Part shown: positions 26,560 to 35,855 of the stretch, in pieces
How positions within the stretch are numbered: position 1 is the first letter of the stretch
Layout: each line of letters opens with the position of its first letter
Assembly: GCA_030654395.1 (NCBI GenBank)
Contig: JAURXM010000131.1
Span: forward strand, 186,001-250,000
Direction: 5' to 3'
Length of the DNA stretch: 64,000 nt
Origin: Aquabacterium sp.
GTDB taxonomy: Bacteria > Pseudomonadota > Gammaproteobacteria > Burkholderiales > Burkholderiaceae_C
The notes under the pieces: model-generated
What the model was told of the DNA's origin: nothing
Databases searched by the model: none
The model's input: only the letters and a program-made list of their open reading frames with translations
Made by a program: the position numbers and the translations under genes

Positions 26560-27681
26560 TTATGACGACTTGCGGCGGCGATGTGTAGCCAAACCAACGA
26601 CAGCAAACCCTGCGAGCACCAATGCGTAGGTTTCTGGCTCAGGAACAGCAGCCGTATCAGCTGACATGATGAAGGCCCTGTTCTCGCCAGAGATTGAGTT
26701 CCACGCATGGCCCACGATAGACCCGCTATCGTTAACACCATACGCTCCCTGAAGAGACCACCCCGCACTGATCAAGCTGGAATCTAGGTATGTATTCAAG
26801 TCGGTGGCCGCTGTGCCGTTCCAGATGGTAGCGTAAGATTTCCAATTGGCGTCATAGTATCTACCGACGACTTGGCCGTTGTTATTGATACCCTCGGCAT
26901 AGCTCGCCTGACCACCAAGGGTGCCCAAGTCAGTGGCCACTGTGCCGTTCCAGATGGTGGCGTGTAACTTCCGACTTGCCGTATTGGAATAGCCGACGAC
27001 TTGGCCGTTGTTGTTGATGCCGGTGGCCATGCTATACCCTCCACCGAGGGTGCCCAAGTCAGTGATCACTGTGCCGTTCCAGATGGTGGCGTGAGTATCC
27101 CAATTGGCCGTACTGGAACTACCGACGACTTGGCCGTTGTTGTTGATGCCGGTGGCCATGCTATACCCTCCACCGAGGGTGCCCAAGTCAGTGGCCACTG
27201 TGCCGTTCCAGATGGTGGCGTGCTGATCACCATTGGCCGCATAGGAACCGCCTACGACTTGGCCGTTGTTATTGATACCATTGGCGTAGCTAAACGTTCC
27301 ACCAAGCGTACCCAAGTCGGTGGCCACTGTGCCGTTCCAGATGGTGGCGTGACTCTCCCCATTGGCTATAGGGGCGATGCCGACGACTTGACCGCTGTTG
27401 TTGATGCCGCTGGCGGAGCTCCCGTTTCCACCGAAGGTGCCCAAGTCAGTGGCCACTGTGCCGTTCCAGATGGTGGCATGCGGAGAGCCATTGGCCATAT
27501 TGGAAACGCCGACGACTTGGCCGTTGTTGTTGATGGCAAGGGCATGGCTGTCAACCCCGCTAAGCAGCGTTGTCGTGTATGTCGTCGCCCCAGCAAAACC
27601 GCTGAACGCGAATGACGCCATTGCAATGGCAAGTTTCCCGGTCAACGGTGTGACTAGACGAACAGCAGGACTAAAAAACAT
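26560..27681 (-). CDS. HAF-repeat PEP-CTERM exported protein
   Basis: 373 residues from the ATG at 27681, which has AAGGGG upstream; longer open frame to 28014 runs through the tRNA gene and is not real. It has a signal peptide (…FAFSGFAGA), then about six tandem 43-residue HAF repeats (GINNNGQVVG ... HATIWNGTVATDLGTLGG) and a PEP-CTERM tail (AVPEPETYALVLAGFAVVGL followed by ATHRRRK). HAF repeats form beta-propeller-like exported proteins of unknown role. The repeat units are very similar at DNA level, which points to recent internal duplication. Confidence 0.85.
   Translation of the reverse strand: MFFSPAVRLVTPLTGKLAIAMASFAFSGFAGATTYTTTLLSGVDSHALAINNNGQVVGVSNMANGSPHATIWNGTVATDLGTFGGNGSSASGINNSGQVVGIAPIANGESHATIWNGTVATDLGTLGGTFSYANGINNNGQVVGGSYAANGDQHATIWNGTVATDLGTLGGGYSMATGINNNGQVVGSSSTANWDTHATIWNGTVITDLGTLGGGYSMATGINNNGQVVGYSNTASRKLHATIWNGTVATDLGTLGGQASYAEGINNNGQVVGRYYDANWKSYATIWNGTAATDLNTYLDSSLISAGWSLQGAYGVNDSGSIVGHAWNSISGENRAFIMSADTAAVPEPETYALVLAGFAVVGLATHRRRKSS
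26800..27545 (-). repeat. tandem 129-bp coding repeats of the HAF protein
   Basis: The marker CCGACGAC (or CCTACGAC) recurs at 26864, 26993, 27122, 27251, 27380 and 27509, an exact 129-bp period (43 codons). About 70 bp from 26993 and from 27122 are identical, the strongest sign of recent unit duplication. Confidence 0.9.
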
Positions 27682-27852
27682 AAAACCCCTTGGATTTGTG
27701 TAGTTGTTGGCCTGAGCATTGTGCGTGTGGGCACCATGGCCACGATCACCCCATATGGGGGGGGGTAATTTCACCCGTGGTTTATGTAAAACGCACGCCG
27801 CTTGAGGCAACAAAAAACCCGCTATGCCAAGGGAGCATGCGGGACAAGTAGA

Positions 27853-27927
27853 TGGTGGCCCCGACAGGAATCGAACCTGTACTTGTCCCTTAGGAGGGGA
27901 CTGTGATATCCATTTCACCACGGAGCC
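27853..27927 (-). tRNA. tRNA-Arg (anticodon CCU)
   Basis: Reverse strand folds as a full cloverleaf: acceptor GGCTCCG/CGGGGCC, anticodon stem GTCCC/GGGAC with loop CTCCTAA (anticodon CCT), T-loop GGTTCGATTCC and encoded 3' CCA. The remainder of the 370-bp gap 27682-28051 holds no other gene. It contains an A/C-rich leader of the HAF gene and one copy of a 21-bp repeat at 27977. Confidence 0.97.
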
Positions 27928-27976
27928 AGCAAGGTCGCGATTGTGCCTCAGCTTGCTGACCATGGCTGCGTAGTGC

Positions 27977-27997
27977 GCAAAAACCATCAAGTTCTCG
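27977..27997. repeat. 21-bp dispersed repeat, copy 1
   Basis: Identical to 29769-29789 (core CCATCAAGTTCTCG preceded by GCAAAAA). It lies 50 bp beyond the 5' end of tRNA-Arg and before the DUF454 stop. The two copies bracket the DUF454 and AmpG-like genes. Confidence 0.8.
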
Positions 27998-28051
27998 TTT
28001 TGACCTCTCGCCAACTGATGCGCTGATCGACCTCAAAATCGGGTGTAGGTT

Positions 28052-28447
28052 TCATGCAGAAGGCGGTTCAGGCCGTAGCCAAAGCCATGCGCCTACAATC
28101 AAAAATGTGCCATAAATACCCCAACGCAAAGCGGATGGGATCGGCACAAACCACAACATCGTGGCGCTGCCACTCATCATGAATGAAGCCAACCATTTCA
28201 CCTTGCGGGGCACGGCACGGTGGCTGCGCCAATCTCGAATCGGTTGGCCATAGACCGGGTGGGCGATCAGGTAGGCATCTAGCTCGGGCCAGCCTTTGCT
28301 GGCGGCCCAAGCGGCCAGCAACAAAAAAGGCACCGTCGGCATCACGGGCAACAAGATGCCAATCAAGCCCAGCCCCATGCCAATCAGGGCCAGCCCGCGC
28401 CACAGCAGCATTTTTGTGTGCTCGATCATGTTGGGTATCTTACACAT
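28052..28447 (-). CDS. DUF454 (YbaN-family) inner-membrane protein
   Basis: 131 residues (ATG 28447; 28429 is an alternative). Three to four membrane helices and the family stretch GLIGILLPVMPTVPFLLLAA, followed by WAASKGWPELDAYLIAHP and YGQPIRDWRSHRAVPRKVK. This is the DUF454/YbaN family, function unknown. It is divergent from the AmpG-like MFS gene with 64 bp between. Confidence 0.88.
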   Translation of the reverse strand: MCKIPNMIEHTKMLLWRGLALIGMGLGLIGILLPVMPTVPFLLLAAWAASKGWPELDAYLIAHPVYGQPIRDWRSHRAVPRKVKWLASFMMSGSATMLWFVPIPSALRWGIYGTFLIVGAWLWLRPEPPSA

Positions 28448-28511
28448 CGCGGCGGAGTCGATACCTTGGGGATGTGCAAGAAATGCCCATAATCAGCGCG
28501 GCTGAAACACG

Positions 28512-29753
28512 ATGATGCTCATGAAGGATTCCTCTCAAAACAGTCGGGCGCACCAGATCACCTTGCTCGCGGGCTTGTACGCCGCGCAAGGGCTGCCCTT
28601 TGGTTTTTTCTCGCTGGCGCTGCCGGTGTTGCTGCGAGAGGCTGGGTGGAGCTTGACCGAAATCTCGCTCTTGCAGTTCTTGGCGCTGCCTTGGGCGATT
28701 AAATTTTTGTGGGCGCCCGTGGTGGATCACCATGGCTCGCGGCGCACTTGGCTGCTTGCCTTGCAGTGCGCCGCTTGTGGGGCTGCTTTGCTGCTGTCTC
28801 AATTGGGTTTGCAGACGGGCAGCGTGGCCTTGTTCGCAGCCGTGTTTTTGTTCAATCTGATTGCGGCCACGCAGGACATCGTGACCGATGGCTTGGCCGT
28901 GCGCCTGTTGGATGCCCGCGAGAGGGGGCTGGCCAATGGCATCCAAGTAGGCGCCTACCGATTGGGGATGATCCTGGGCGGCGGGCTTTTGCTGTGGGTG
29001 GTAGCGAGAACCAATTGGCAGGTGATGTTTCTGTGCATGGCCGCTTTGCTGGCGGTTTCGACCCTCCCTGTGTGGACACTGCGTGAGCCACCGTCTGCTC
29101 CGGTCGGGGCCCACAAACCTCGTGGCCGCGCGCTGTCCGTGGCGTGGCTGCACAGGGCGCTAAAGCCAGGCATGCTGGCCTTTGCTGGGTTGATTTTTTG
29201 TTATCGCTTTGGCGACCAGATGGTCAGCTCATTGTTGACGCCCTTCCTCAGTGACCAGGGCGTGGGCAAAGAAACCATCGCCCTCATGAAAGGCGCGGTC
29301 GGATCGGGGGCCAGCGTGTCGGGTGCGATGCTGGGCGGTTGGCTCACGTTCCGCGTGGGGCGTCGTCTGGCCATGCTGGTCAGCGGCTTGGGTCAGGCGG
29401 CTTGCTTTTGTCTGTACATTGCGGCGGCGCTGGGCATGGGCGACGTGAGCCTGTTGTGGGCCGCGACTGTGCTGGAAGGCGTGACCGGCACCATGGCATC
29501 GGTCGCTTTGTTCACGCTGATGATGGACGCAGCAGACCCTCAGCATGCAGGCACGGATTACACCTTGCTGGCAAGCGTGGTTGTGCTGGTGGGCGGCTTG
29601 GCTGGTTTGGTGGGTGGCGTGTTGGGCGATGCCTTGGGTTACGCACCGACCTTCATCATAGGCACCATGCTGTCCGCCGTGGGTTGCGTGTTTTTGGTAT
29701 GGTGGCTTGATCGCCACCCCACCCACGCGCGTGTTGCTCAAGCCTGGCGGTAG
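28512..29753 (+). CDS. AmpG-like MFS transporter
   Basis: 413 residues with 12 predicted helices. The first helices read LYAAQGLPFGFFSLALPVLL, then LQFLALPWAIKFLWAPVVD, as in AmpG/PAT-family permeases that import anhydro-muropeptides. A basic, Ala-rich central loop (PVGAHKPRGRALS) separates the halves. It may feed cell-wall recycling, but the peptidoglycan substrate is inferred from family only; related members carry other solutes. Three in-frame ATGs lie close together (28512, 28515, 28521). Confidence 0.82.
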   Translation: MMLMKDSSQNSRAHQITLLAGLYAAQGLPFGFFSLALPVLLREAGWSLTEISLLQFLALPWAIKFLWAPVVDHHGSRRTWLLALQCAACGAALLLSQLGLQTGSVALFAAVFLFNLIAATQDIVTDGLAVRLLDARERGLANGIQVGAYRLGMILGGGLLLWVVARTNWQVMFLCMAALLAVSTLPVWTLREPPSAPVGAHKPRGRALSVAWLHRALKPGMLAFAGLIFCYRFGDQMVSSLLTPFLSDQGVGKETIALMKGAVGSGASVSGAMLGGWLTFRVGRRLAMLVSGLGQAACFCLYIAAALGMGDVSLLWAATVLEGVTGTMASVALFTLMMDAADPQHAGTDYTLLASVVVLVGGLAGLVGGVLGDALGYAPTFIIGTMLSAVGCVFLVWWLDRHPTHARVAQAWR

Positions 29754-29768
29754 ATCGTATCCACTGAA

Positions 29769-29789
29769 GCAAAAACCATCAAGTTCTCG
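29769..29789. repeat. 21-bp dispersed repeat, copy 2
   Basis: Identical to 27977-27997. This copy overlaps the -35-like element of a candidate sigma-28 promoter before the second diguanylate cyclase. Confidence 0.8.
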
Positions 29790-29805
29790 CCTGACTGGTC
29801 GAAAT
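29779..29805 (+). promoter_or_regulatory. candidate sigma-28 (FliA) promoter
   Basis: TCAAGTTC, 11 bp, then GTCGAAAT. Against TAAAGTTT-N11-GCCGATAA this matches 6/8 and 5/8 with exact spacing, some 24 bp upstream of the diguanylate cyclase ATG at 29829. A flagellar sigma factor driving a c-di-GMP gene would fit the motile context, but the -10 match is modest. Confidence 0.35.
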
Positions 29806-29828
29806 CAACCTTGTTACCGGGCCCGAGT

Positions 29829-31070
29829 ATGTGCGCCGGTATAAACAAGCCAGCCCACATACTCATGGTTTTAAACACGCCCATCAAATCAGACCAACGC
29901 GAGGCAAGCGACAGCCGCGCGCCCTTGGGGCTGTTCTACCAAAAGCAAAGCGTGCTGGATGTGGCGCAGCGCATGCGCAATGGCTTGCTGCTCTACCCCA
30001 TCATCTGGCCTATTTTGATGCAGGTGGACAACTACACCGAACGCCACCCGTGGTTTGTGGGCATCAATGGCCTTTGCTTGGTGGCGGCCAGCATCTTGAG
30101 GCTGTTTTTTCACAGGCGACTCAAGCGGGCACTTGACCGCCAATTCAACCAAACACGGTTTGTGTTTCGTGTCCTGTCACTAGGCTATAGCCTGTACTGG
30201 GGCATTTTGTGCGCGCTCATCATGACCGCTACGGACACCGACAGCCTGAAATGGATGATGCTGATGACCACGGTTGGCATCACGGCCGGGGGCACGGTGA
30301 TTGTGGCGCTAGACCCTGTCCTGCCCTTGCTCTATCCCTTGTTCACGCTGGGGCCCACTGTGTTTGGCCTGTTGCCTCAAGGTGGCACTGTCAACTTGGC
30401 CATATCCACTCTCTCTGCGGTATTTTTCGCGTACTCGGTGAGCATCGCTAGGCTGGTTGGGCGAGACTATTGGGCACGGCAACGCTCGCAAGCTTTGCTG
30501 GAGCAGCGAGCACGCGAGCTAGAGGCCATCAGCCGCACCGATGCGCTCACCCAAGTGCCCAATCGCTTGCTGTTTCAGGAGCGGCTGAGCCGGGCATGGC
30601 GCGATGCACAGCGCTCAGGCCAGCCTTTGTCCATCGCGATGGTGGATTTGGATTTTTTCAAACGGATCAACGACAACCACGGCCACCCTTTTGGCGACCT
30701 TTGCCTGCAAGCCGCAGCACGTGCACTGACCCAAGCTATCCACAAACCCAGTGACCTGATTGCGCGCTATGGTGGTGAGGAGTTTGTCATCCTGATGCCC
30801 AATACGGATCTGCAAGGTGCTCAGGCTGTCGCGCAACGCTTGCTGGCGGGCATCGGCGAAACAGTGGTCAAACAAGGTGCGCACATGGTGACGCTCAGTT
30901 GCAGCATCGGTGTCTCAAGCATGGCACCCACGATGAGGGAGCGGGCTGAGCAGCTTATGGAGGAAGCCGATGTGGCACTCTACCAAGCCAAGCAAACGGG
31001 GCGTGCCAAGGTGGCCTGTTACGAGGCCGCATCCTCGGTTGAGGGTAAGCGCAATTCGTCCACCGTGTAA
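29829..31070 (+). CDS. membrane diguanylate cyclase (GGDEF) with altered I-site
   Basis: 413 residues from ATG 29829 (29865 is possible; the TTG at 29811 is unlikely). An N-terminal membrane domain of about five helices precedes a coiled linker (QALLEQRARELEAISR) and a GGDEF domain with LTQVPNRLLF, DLDFFKRINDNHGH and RYGGEEF. The position of the inhibitory RxxD reads KPSD, so feedback inhibition may be weak. It should make c-di-GMP. The 3' end overlaps the convergent H-NS-like gene by 52 bp. Confidence 0.88.
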   Translation: MCAGINKPAHILMVLNTPIKSDQREASDSRAPLGLFYQKQSVLDVAQRMRNGLLLYPIIWPILMQVDNYTERHPWFVGINGLCLVAASILRLFFHRRLKRALDRQFNQTRFVFRVLSLGYSLYWGILCALIMTATDTDSLKWMMLMTTVGITAGGTVIVALDPVLPLLYPLFTLGPTVFGLLPQGGTVNLAISTLSAVFFAYSVSIARLVGRDYWARQRSQALLEQRARELEAISRTDALTQVPNRLLFQERLSRAWRDAQRSGQPLSIAMVDLDFFKRINDNHGHPFGDLCLQAAARALTQAIHKPSDLIARYGGEEFVILMPNTDLQGAQAVAQRLLAGIGETVVKQGAHMVTLSCSIGVSSMAPTMRERAEQLMEEADVALYQAKQTGRAKVACYEAASSVEGKRNSSTV

Positions 31071-31294
31071 CCCTCTCGGGTCAAGGCTTCGCGCAGCCAA
31101 GGCGGCTGGGGGCCTTCGCCATTCCAAGTCACGTAGGTGCGGGGGTGGCGGTATTTTGTTGTGGGCGGTGGGCGCTTCGGTAAATCAATAACCACGGGCG
31201 CTGGGATATATCCCAATTCGTCTTCGGTGATTTGCCAAAATGCCATGAGCTTGCGCACGGAGCGCAACACGGCTTCTTGTTCTGGGGTTTTCAT
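31019..31294 (-). CDS. small H-NS-family nucleoid-associated protein
   Basis: 91 residues. The C-terminal half is the H-NS DNA-binding domain as found in Burkholderiales (KYRHPRTYVTWNGEGPQPPW, then LREALTREGYTVDELRL). The N-terminal half is a short helical segment (EQEAVLRSVRKLMAFWQITE) shorter than classical H-NS oligomerisation domains. It probably binds AT-rich DNA as a silencer or modulator. Its 3' end lies inside the end of the convergent cyclase gene. 31295-31471 shows no gene. Confidence 0.8.
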   Translation of the reverse strand: MKTPEQEAVLRSVRKLMAFWQITEDELGYIPAPVVIDLPKRPPPTTKYRHPRTYVTWNGEGPQPPWLREALTREGYTVDELRLPSTEDAAS

Positions 31295-31471
31295 GGTCTC
31301 TTTTAGATCAGACGTCCGGATATGGGCCAGCCTGTTGGGGCAATGGTAGCAAATTGGCTGGCTTAACGTGCAATGGCGCTCCGGGTTGTCCGTTTCAGGT
31401 TTAAAAATGACACGCCAAGCGGGGTTTTGACACGTTTTACCCCTCTTGGTTGTGGCTATGGCTTCGGCTAT

Positions 31472-33796
31472 TTACAGAGCCAGCACGCGCTGCACCTTCT
31501 GGAAGGCGTCCACGGCCTTGCCTTTGCGTGCACGTTTGCCGATGTGGGCGACGTAGGCCGAATTGCGCACGTCCTCTTCCTTGGCTTTGCCACCACGACC
31601 TAAGCCAATCACACGCACACCGTTGTGAACAGTGGCCAAGGAGATCAGCGGATCGGTTTTGGCATCCACATCCATCAAGGTCAGACCGCGACCGCCGTTC
31701 GACTGCAGCTTGAGTTCGTCCAGCGCAAAAACCAGCATCCGCCCATTCTGCGCCAAGCAAGCCACTTGGGTGTGGCCTGGCTGCACCAGCACGGGCGGCA
31801 ACACAACATCGCCCTCGTCCAAGGTCAAAAAGCCCTTGCCGCCCTTCTGGCGTGTGATCAGGTCGCCCAATTTGGCCAACAGGCCAAAGCCGCCTGTGTT
31901 GGCCAACAACAGCCTTTGGTCCGCATTGCCCGCAAGGTAATGCAGGGGCTGCGTGCCCGACTCTAGGTCGATCATGCTGGTGATGGGTTGCCCGTCACCG
32001 CGTGCGCCCGGCAAGACGCTGACAGCCAAGCTGTACACGCGCCCATTGGTGCCGATCACGATGAGGGGGTCCACCGTTCGGCATTCGAAGGTGCCATACA
32101 GACCATCGCCCGATTTGAAGGCAAAACTGGCCGGGTCATGGCCGTGGGCCGTACGCGCGCGCACCCAGCCCTTGAGGCTGATGACCACCGTGACGGGCTC
32201 GTCAATGATCTTGACCTCGGCGACAGCGCGTTTTTCGGCTTGGATCAAGGTGCGGCGGTCGTCACCAAACTGTTTGGCATCCGCCTCAATTTCTTTGACC
32301 ACGGTGCGCTTGAGTACGCCGGGGTTGGCCAAGATGTCTTCCAACTTGGCTTGCTCAGCGCGCAACTCTGCCAGCTCTTGCTCGATCTTGATGGCCTCCA
32401 GCCTAGCCAGTTGGCGCAGGCGGATATCGAGGATGTCATCGGCTTGGCGTTCGGACAGCTTGAAGCGCTCGATCAGCGCAGGCTTGGGCTCGTCGCTGTG
32501 ACGGATGATCGCGATCACCTCGTCAATGTTGAGCAAGACAAGCTGGCGGCCTTCAAGGATGTGGGTGCGGTCCAGCACCTTGTCCAAGCGGAACTGGGTG
32601 CGCCGTGTGACCGTCTCCATGCGAAAGCCAACCCACTCGGTCAGCATCTGGCGCAGGCTTTTTTGCGTAGGCCGGCCATCGGCGCCGACCATCGTCATGT
32701 TGATTGAGCACGAACTCTCTAAGCTGGTGTGCGCCAGCAAGATCGTGATCAGCTCTTGCTGCTCGACGGTGCGGGTTTTGGGCTCAAACACCAAACGCAC
32801 CGCAGCGTCTTTGCTTGACTCATCGCGCACGGCGTCCAGCACGGACAAGACCGTCGTCTTGAGCAAGATTTGATCAGCCGTCAGGGCCTTCTTGCCCGTT
32901 TTGATCTTGGGGTTTGTGATCTCTTCGATCTCTTCCAACACCTTTTGCGTGCTGGTGCCGTGCGGCAATTCGGTGACGACCAGTTGCCATTGACCTCGGG
33001 CGAGGTCTTCTATCTTCCAGCGTGCACGCACCTTGACGCTGCCACGGCCTGTGCGGTAGGCGTCTTGGATCTCTTGGGCGCTGGAGATGATCTGGCCGCC
33101 ACCGGGGAAGTCCGGGCCTTGGATGTGGCTGTACAGCTCCTCATCGGTCAGCTTGTCATTCTTGATCAGGGCCACGGTCGCAGCGGCCACCTCACGCAGG
33201 TTGTGGCTGGGGATCTCTGTGGCCAGGCCCACGGCGATGCCGCTGGCACCGTTGAGCAACACAAACGGCAAGCGTGCAGGCAGTTGTTTGGGCTCTTCGG
33301 TCGAGCCGTCGTAGTTCGGGATGAAGTCCACCGTGCCTTGGTCGATTTCGTCGAGCAGCAAGCGGGCGATGGGTGACAAACGGGCTTCCGTGTAACGCAT
33401 GGCCGCAGCACCATCACCGTCACGCGAGCCGAAGTTGCCTTGTCCGTCGATCAGCGGGTAGCGCAACGCAAAATCTTGCGCCATGCGCACCATGGCGTCA
33501 TACGCAGCCGTGTCGCCATGCGGGTGATAGCGGCCCAGCACATCGCCCACGACGCGGGCGCTTTTGACGGGTTTGGGGCCGGTGTTGCCTGCAAAGCTCA
33601 GGCCCATGCGGTCCATCGCGTACAGGATGCGGCGTTGCACAGGCTTTTGGCCGTCGCACACGTCAGGCAGGGCGCGGCCCTTGACCACGCTCAGGGCGTA
33701 CTCAAGGTAGGCGCGCTCGGCGTAATGGGCCAGGGTCAAGGATTCACCACCGTCTGCAGGAGGGGGCGGGCTGAAGTCAATGGTTTGTTGGGTCAT
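31472..33796 (-). CDS. parC: DNA topoisomerase IV subunit A
   Basis: 774 residues from ATG 33796 (MTQQTIDF); an upstream in-frame start at 33829 lies within parE. The breakage-reunion domain holds [20 protein letters not shown] and the active-site Tyr region ([12 protein letters not shown]), and the C-terminal half carries beta-pinwheel repeats with GRGGKAKEE near the end. Length fits ParC and not GyrA, which is longer. With ParE it forms the A2B2 enzyme that decatenates chromosomes. It follows parE on the same strand, with an 11-bp gap. Confidence 0.93.
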   Translation of the reverse strand: MTQQTIDFSPPPPADGGESLTLAHYAERAYLEYALSVVKGRALPDVCDGQKPVQRRILYAMDRMGLSFAGNTGPKPVKSARVVGDVLGRYHPHGDTAAYDAMVRMAQDFALRYPLIDGQGNFGSRDGDGAAAMRYTEARLSPIARLLLDEIDQGTVDFIPNYDGSTEEPKQLPARLPFVLLNGASGIAVGLATEIPSHNLREVAAATVALIKNDKLTDEELYSHIQGPDFPGGGQIISSAQEIQDAYRTGRGSVKVRARWKIEDLARGQWQLVVTELPHGTSTQKVLEEIEEITNPKIKTGKKALTADQILLKTTVLSVLDAVRDESSKDAAVRLVFEPKTRTVEQQELITILLAHTSLESSCSINMTMVGADGRPTQKSLRQMLTEWVGFRMETVTRRTQFRLDKVLDRTHILEGRQLVLLNIDEVIAIIRHSDEPKPALIERFKLSERQADDILDIRLRQLARLEAIKIEQELAELRAEQAKLEDILANPGVLKRTVVKEIEADAKQFGDDRRTLIQAEKRAVAEVKIIDEPVTVVISLKGWVRARTAHGHDPASFAFKSGDGLYGTFECRTVDPLIVIGTNGRVYSLAVSVLPGARGDGQPITSMIDLESGTQPLHYLAGNADQRLLLANTGGFGLLAKLGDLITRQKGGKGFLTLDEGDVVLPPVLVQPGHTQVACLAQNGRMLVFALDELKLQSNGGRGLTLMDVDAKTDPLISLATVHNGVRVIGLGRGGKAKEEDVRNSAYVAHIGKRARKGKAVDAFQKVQRVLAL

Positions 33797-33806
33797 CTTG
33801 GCTTGC

Positions 33807-35804
33807 TCAGATATCGATCTCAACCGCATCGCCGTGCAGTTCCATCAGTTCACGGCGGGACGCGGCCTCGCCTTTGCCCATCAATTTATTGAATGAGGTT
33901 TCAGTCAGCTCAAACCCGGTCTCGCCATAGGCCACGGGCAACAAACGCCGCGTGTCGGGGTTGAGCGTGGTGTCCCACAATTGCACGGCGTTCATCTCAC
34001 CCAAGCCTTTGAAGCGGCTGATGGACCAACTGCCTTCACGGCAACCTTCTTTGCGCAACTTGTCCAAAATGGCGTTCAGCTCGCCGTCATCCAAGGCATA
34101 GAGCTTGGCTGCTGGCTTCTTGCCACGCGCAGGGGCATCGACACGGAACAAAGGTGGGCGGGCAACGTAGATGTGGCCGGTTTCGATCAGCTTGGGGAAG
34201 TGCCTGAAAAACAGCGTCAACAGGAGCACTTGGATGTGCGAGCCGTCCACGTCCGCGTCCGACAGGATGCAGACTTTGCCGTAGCGCAGGCCGCTCAAAT
34301 CAGGCGAGTCATTGGGGCCGTGTGGGTCAACACCAATGGCCACCGCAATGTCGTGGATTTCATTGTTGGCGAACAGGCGATCGCGCTCGACCTCCCATGA
34401 GTTGAGCACCTTGCCACGCAAGGGCAAAATCGCCTGCGTCTCTTTGTTGCGGCCCATTTTGGCGCTGCCGCCAGCCGAATCCCCTTCGACCAAAAAGACC
34501 TCGTTCATGCTCAGGTCGCGGCTCTCGCAGTCGGTCAGTTTGCCGGGCAACACGGCCACGCCGGAGCCCTTTTTCTTCTCGACCTTTTGGCCTGCTTTTT
34601 GACGCGCCTGCGCTTGCTTGATCACCAAATCGGCGAGCTTTTTGCCGTAGTCAACGTGCTGATTGAGCCACAGCTCCAAACCCGGTTTGACGTAGGTGCT
34701 GACCAGACGCAAGGCGTCGCGGCTGTTCAAGCGCTCCTTGGTTTGCCCCTGAAACTGCGGGTCAAGCACTTTGGCTGACAGCACAAAGCTGGCGCGCGAG
34801 AACACGTCATCGGGCATCAATTTGACGCCCTTTGGCATCAGGGAATGCATCTCAATGAAGCCCTTGATGGCTGCAAACAGACCATCTTTTAAACCTGCCT
34901 CGTGCGTGCCACCGGCCACCGTGGGGATCAAGTTGACGTAGCTCTCGCGCATGGGCGCGCCGTCTTCGGTGAAGGCAACACACCAAGCCGCACCCTCGCC
35001 CTCGGCGAAGTTTTCTGTCTCGGCGCCAGAAGCGTATTGCGCGCCTTCAAACAAAGGGATCAGCGGTTCGGCGTTCAAACACTGTGTCAAATAGTCACGC
35101 AGGCCGCCTTTGTAGAGCCAAGTCTGCGTCTCGCCGGTTTTCTCGTGTGTCAGCGTGATGGTGACGCCGGGCATCAACACGGCCTTGCTGCGCAGCATGT
35201 GGACCAGTTCAGCGCGGGGCAGATCGGCGCTCTCAAAGTACTTGGCGTCCGGCCAAGCACGCACGGTGGTGCCGTTTTTGCGGTCGGCGTTGACGGCAGG
35301 CCTGACAGTCACCGGCTCGATCACGTCACCGCCACTGAACGCCAGTTGGGCCACCTGCTTGTCACGGCAAACCATCACCTGCAAACGCGTGGACAAGGCG
35401 TTGGTCACGCTCACCCCAACGCCGTGAAGGCCGCCAGAGAAGCTGTAAGCGCCGCCAGAGCCTTTGTCAAACTTGCCGCCAGCATGCAGCCGTGTGAACA
35501 CGATTTCGACAACGCTGACGCCCTCTTCCGGGTGCAAACCGAAGGGAATGCCTCGCCCATCATCTTCGACGGTCACAGAGCCATCGGTGTGCAAAATAAC
35601 GGCAATGCGTTTGCCAAAACCCGCCAAAGCTTCGTCGGCCGCGTTGTCAATCACCTCTTGGATGATGTGCAGGGGGTTGTCCGTCCGGGTGTACATGCCC
35701 GGGCGTTGTTTGACAGGCTCAAGCCCTTTGAGGACTCGGATCGAGCCCTCGCCATAGGTGGCGCTGGGCTGGGTGGATGCTTTGACTGGTAACTTGGATG
35801 ACAT
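33807..35804 (-). CDS. parE: DNA topoisomerase IV subunit B
   Basis: 665 residues. GHKL ATPase motifs ([45 protein letters not shown]), transducer domain, and TOPRIM motifs ([37 protein letters not shown]). The protein is shorter than GyrB and precedes parC, which fixes it as ParE. It supplies ATP hydrolysis and the metal site for DNA cleavage. Confidence 0.95.
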   Translation of the reverse strand: MSSKLPVKASTQPSATYGEGSIRVLKGLEPVKQRPGMYTRTDNPLHIIQEVIDNAADEALAGFGKRIAVILHTDGSVTVEDDGRGIPFGLHPEEGVSVVEIVFTRLHAGGKFDKGSGGAYSFSGGLHGVGVSVTNALSTRLQVMVCRDKQVAQLAFSGGDVIEPVTVRPAVNADRKNGTTVRAWPDAKYFESADLPRAELVHMLRSKAVLMPGVTITLTHEKTGETQTWLYKGGLRDYLTQCLNAEPLIPLFEGAQYASGAETENFAEGEGAAWCVAFTEDGAPMRESYVNLIPTVAGGTHEAGLKDGLFAAIKGFIEMHSLMPKGVKLMPDDVFSRASFVLSAKVLDPQFQGQTKERLNSRDALRLVSTYVKPGLELWLNQHVDYGKKLADLVIKQAQARQKAGQKVEKKKGSGVAVLPGKLTDCESRDLSMNEVFLVEGDSAGGSAKMGRNKETQAILPLRGKVLNSWEVERDRLFANNEIHDIAVAIGVDPHGPNDSPDLSGLRYGKVCILSDADVDGSHIQVLLLTLFFRHFPKLIETGHIYVARPPLFRVDAPARGKKPAAKLYALDDGELNAILDKLRKEGCREGSWSISRFKGLGEMNAVQLWDTTLNPDTRRLLPVAYGETGFELTETSFNKLMGKGEAASRRELMELHGDAVEIDI

Positions 35805-35855
35805 GGGCGCCGATTCTACAAACTTGGCCGCAAGCTTACTTGGTAGATGGCTTGC

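Noticed and set aside
26800-27545. CRISPR-like repetitive array
   Set aside because: Period is exactly 129 bp, the unit is coding, and there are no spacers.
27682-28014. N-terminal extension of the HAF protein
   Set aside because: It would translate through the tRNA-Arg gene. The ATG at 27681 has a good ribosome site and a signal peptide.
27853-29789. tRNA-borne genomic island
   Set aside because: No integrase, the repeat lies at the 5' side of the tRNA rather than in its 3' half, and the enclosed genes look ordinary.
34902-35792. 296-codon plus-strand open frame
   Set aside because: Antisense to parE, whose motifs are unambiguous.
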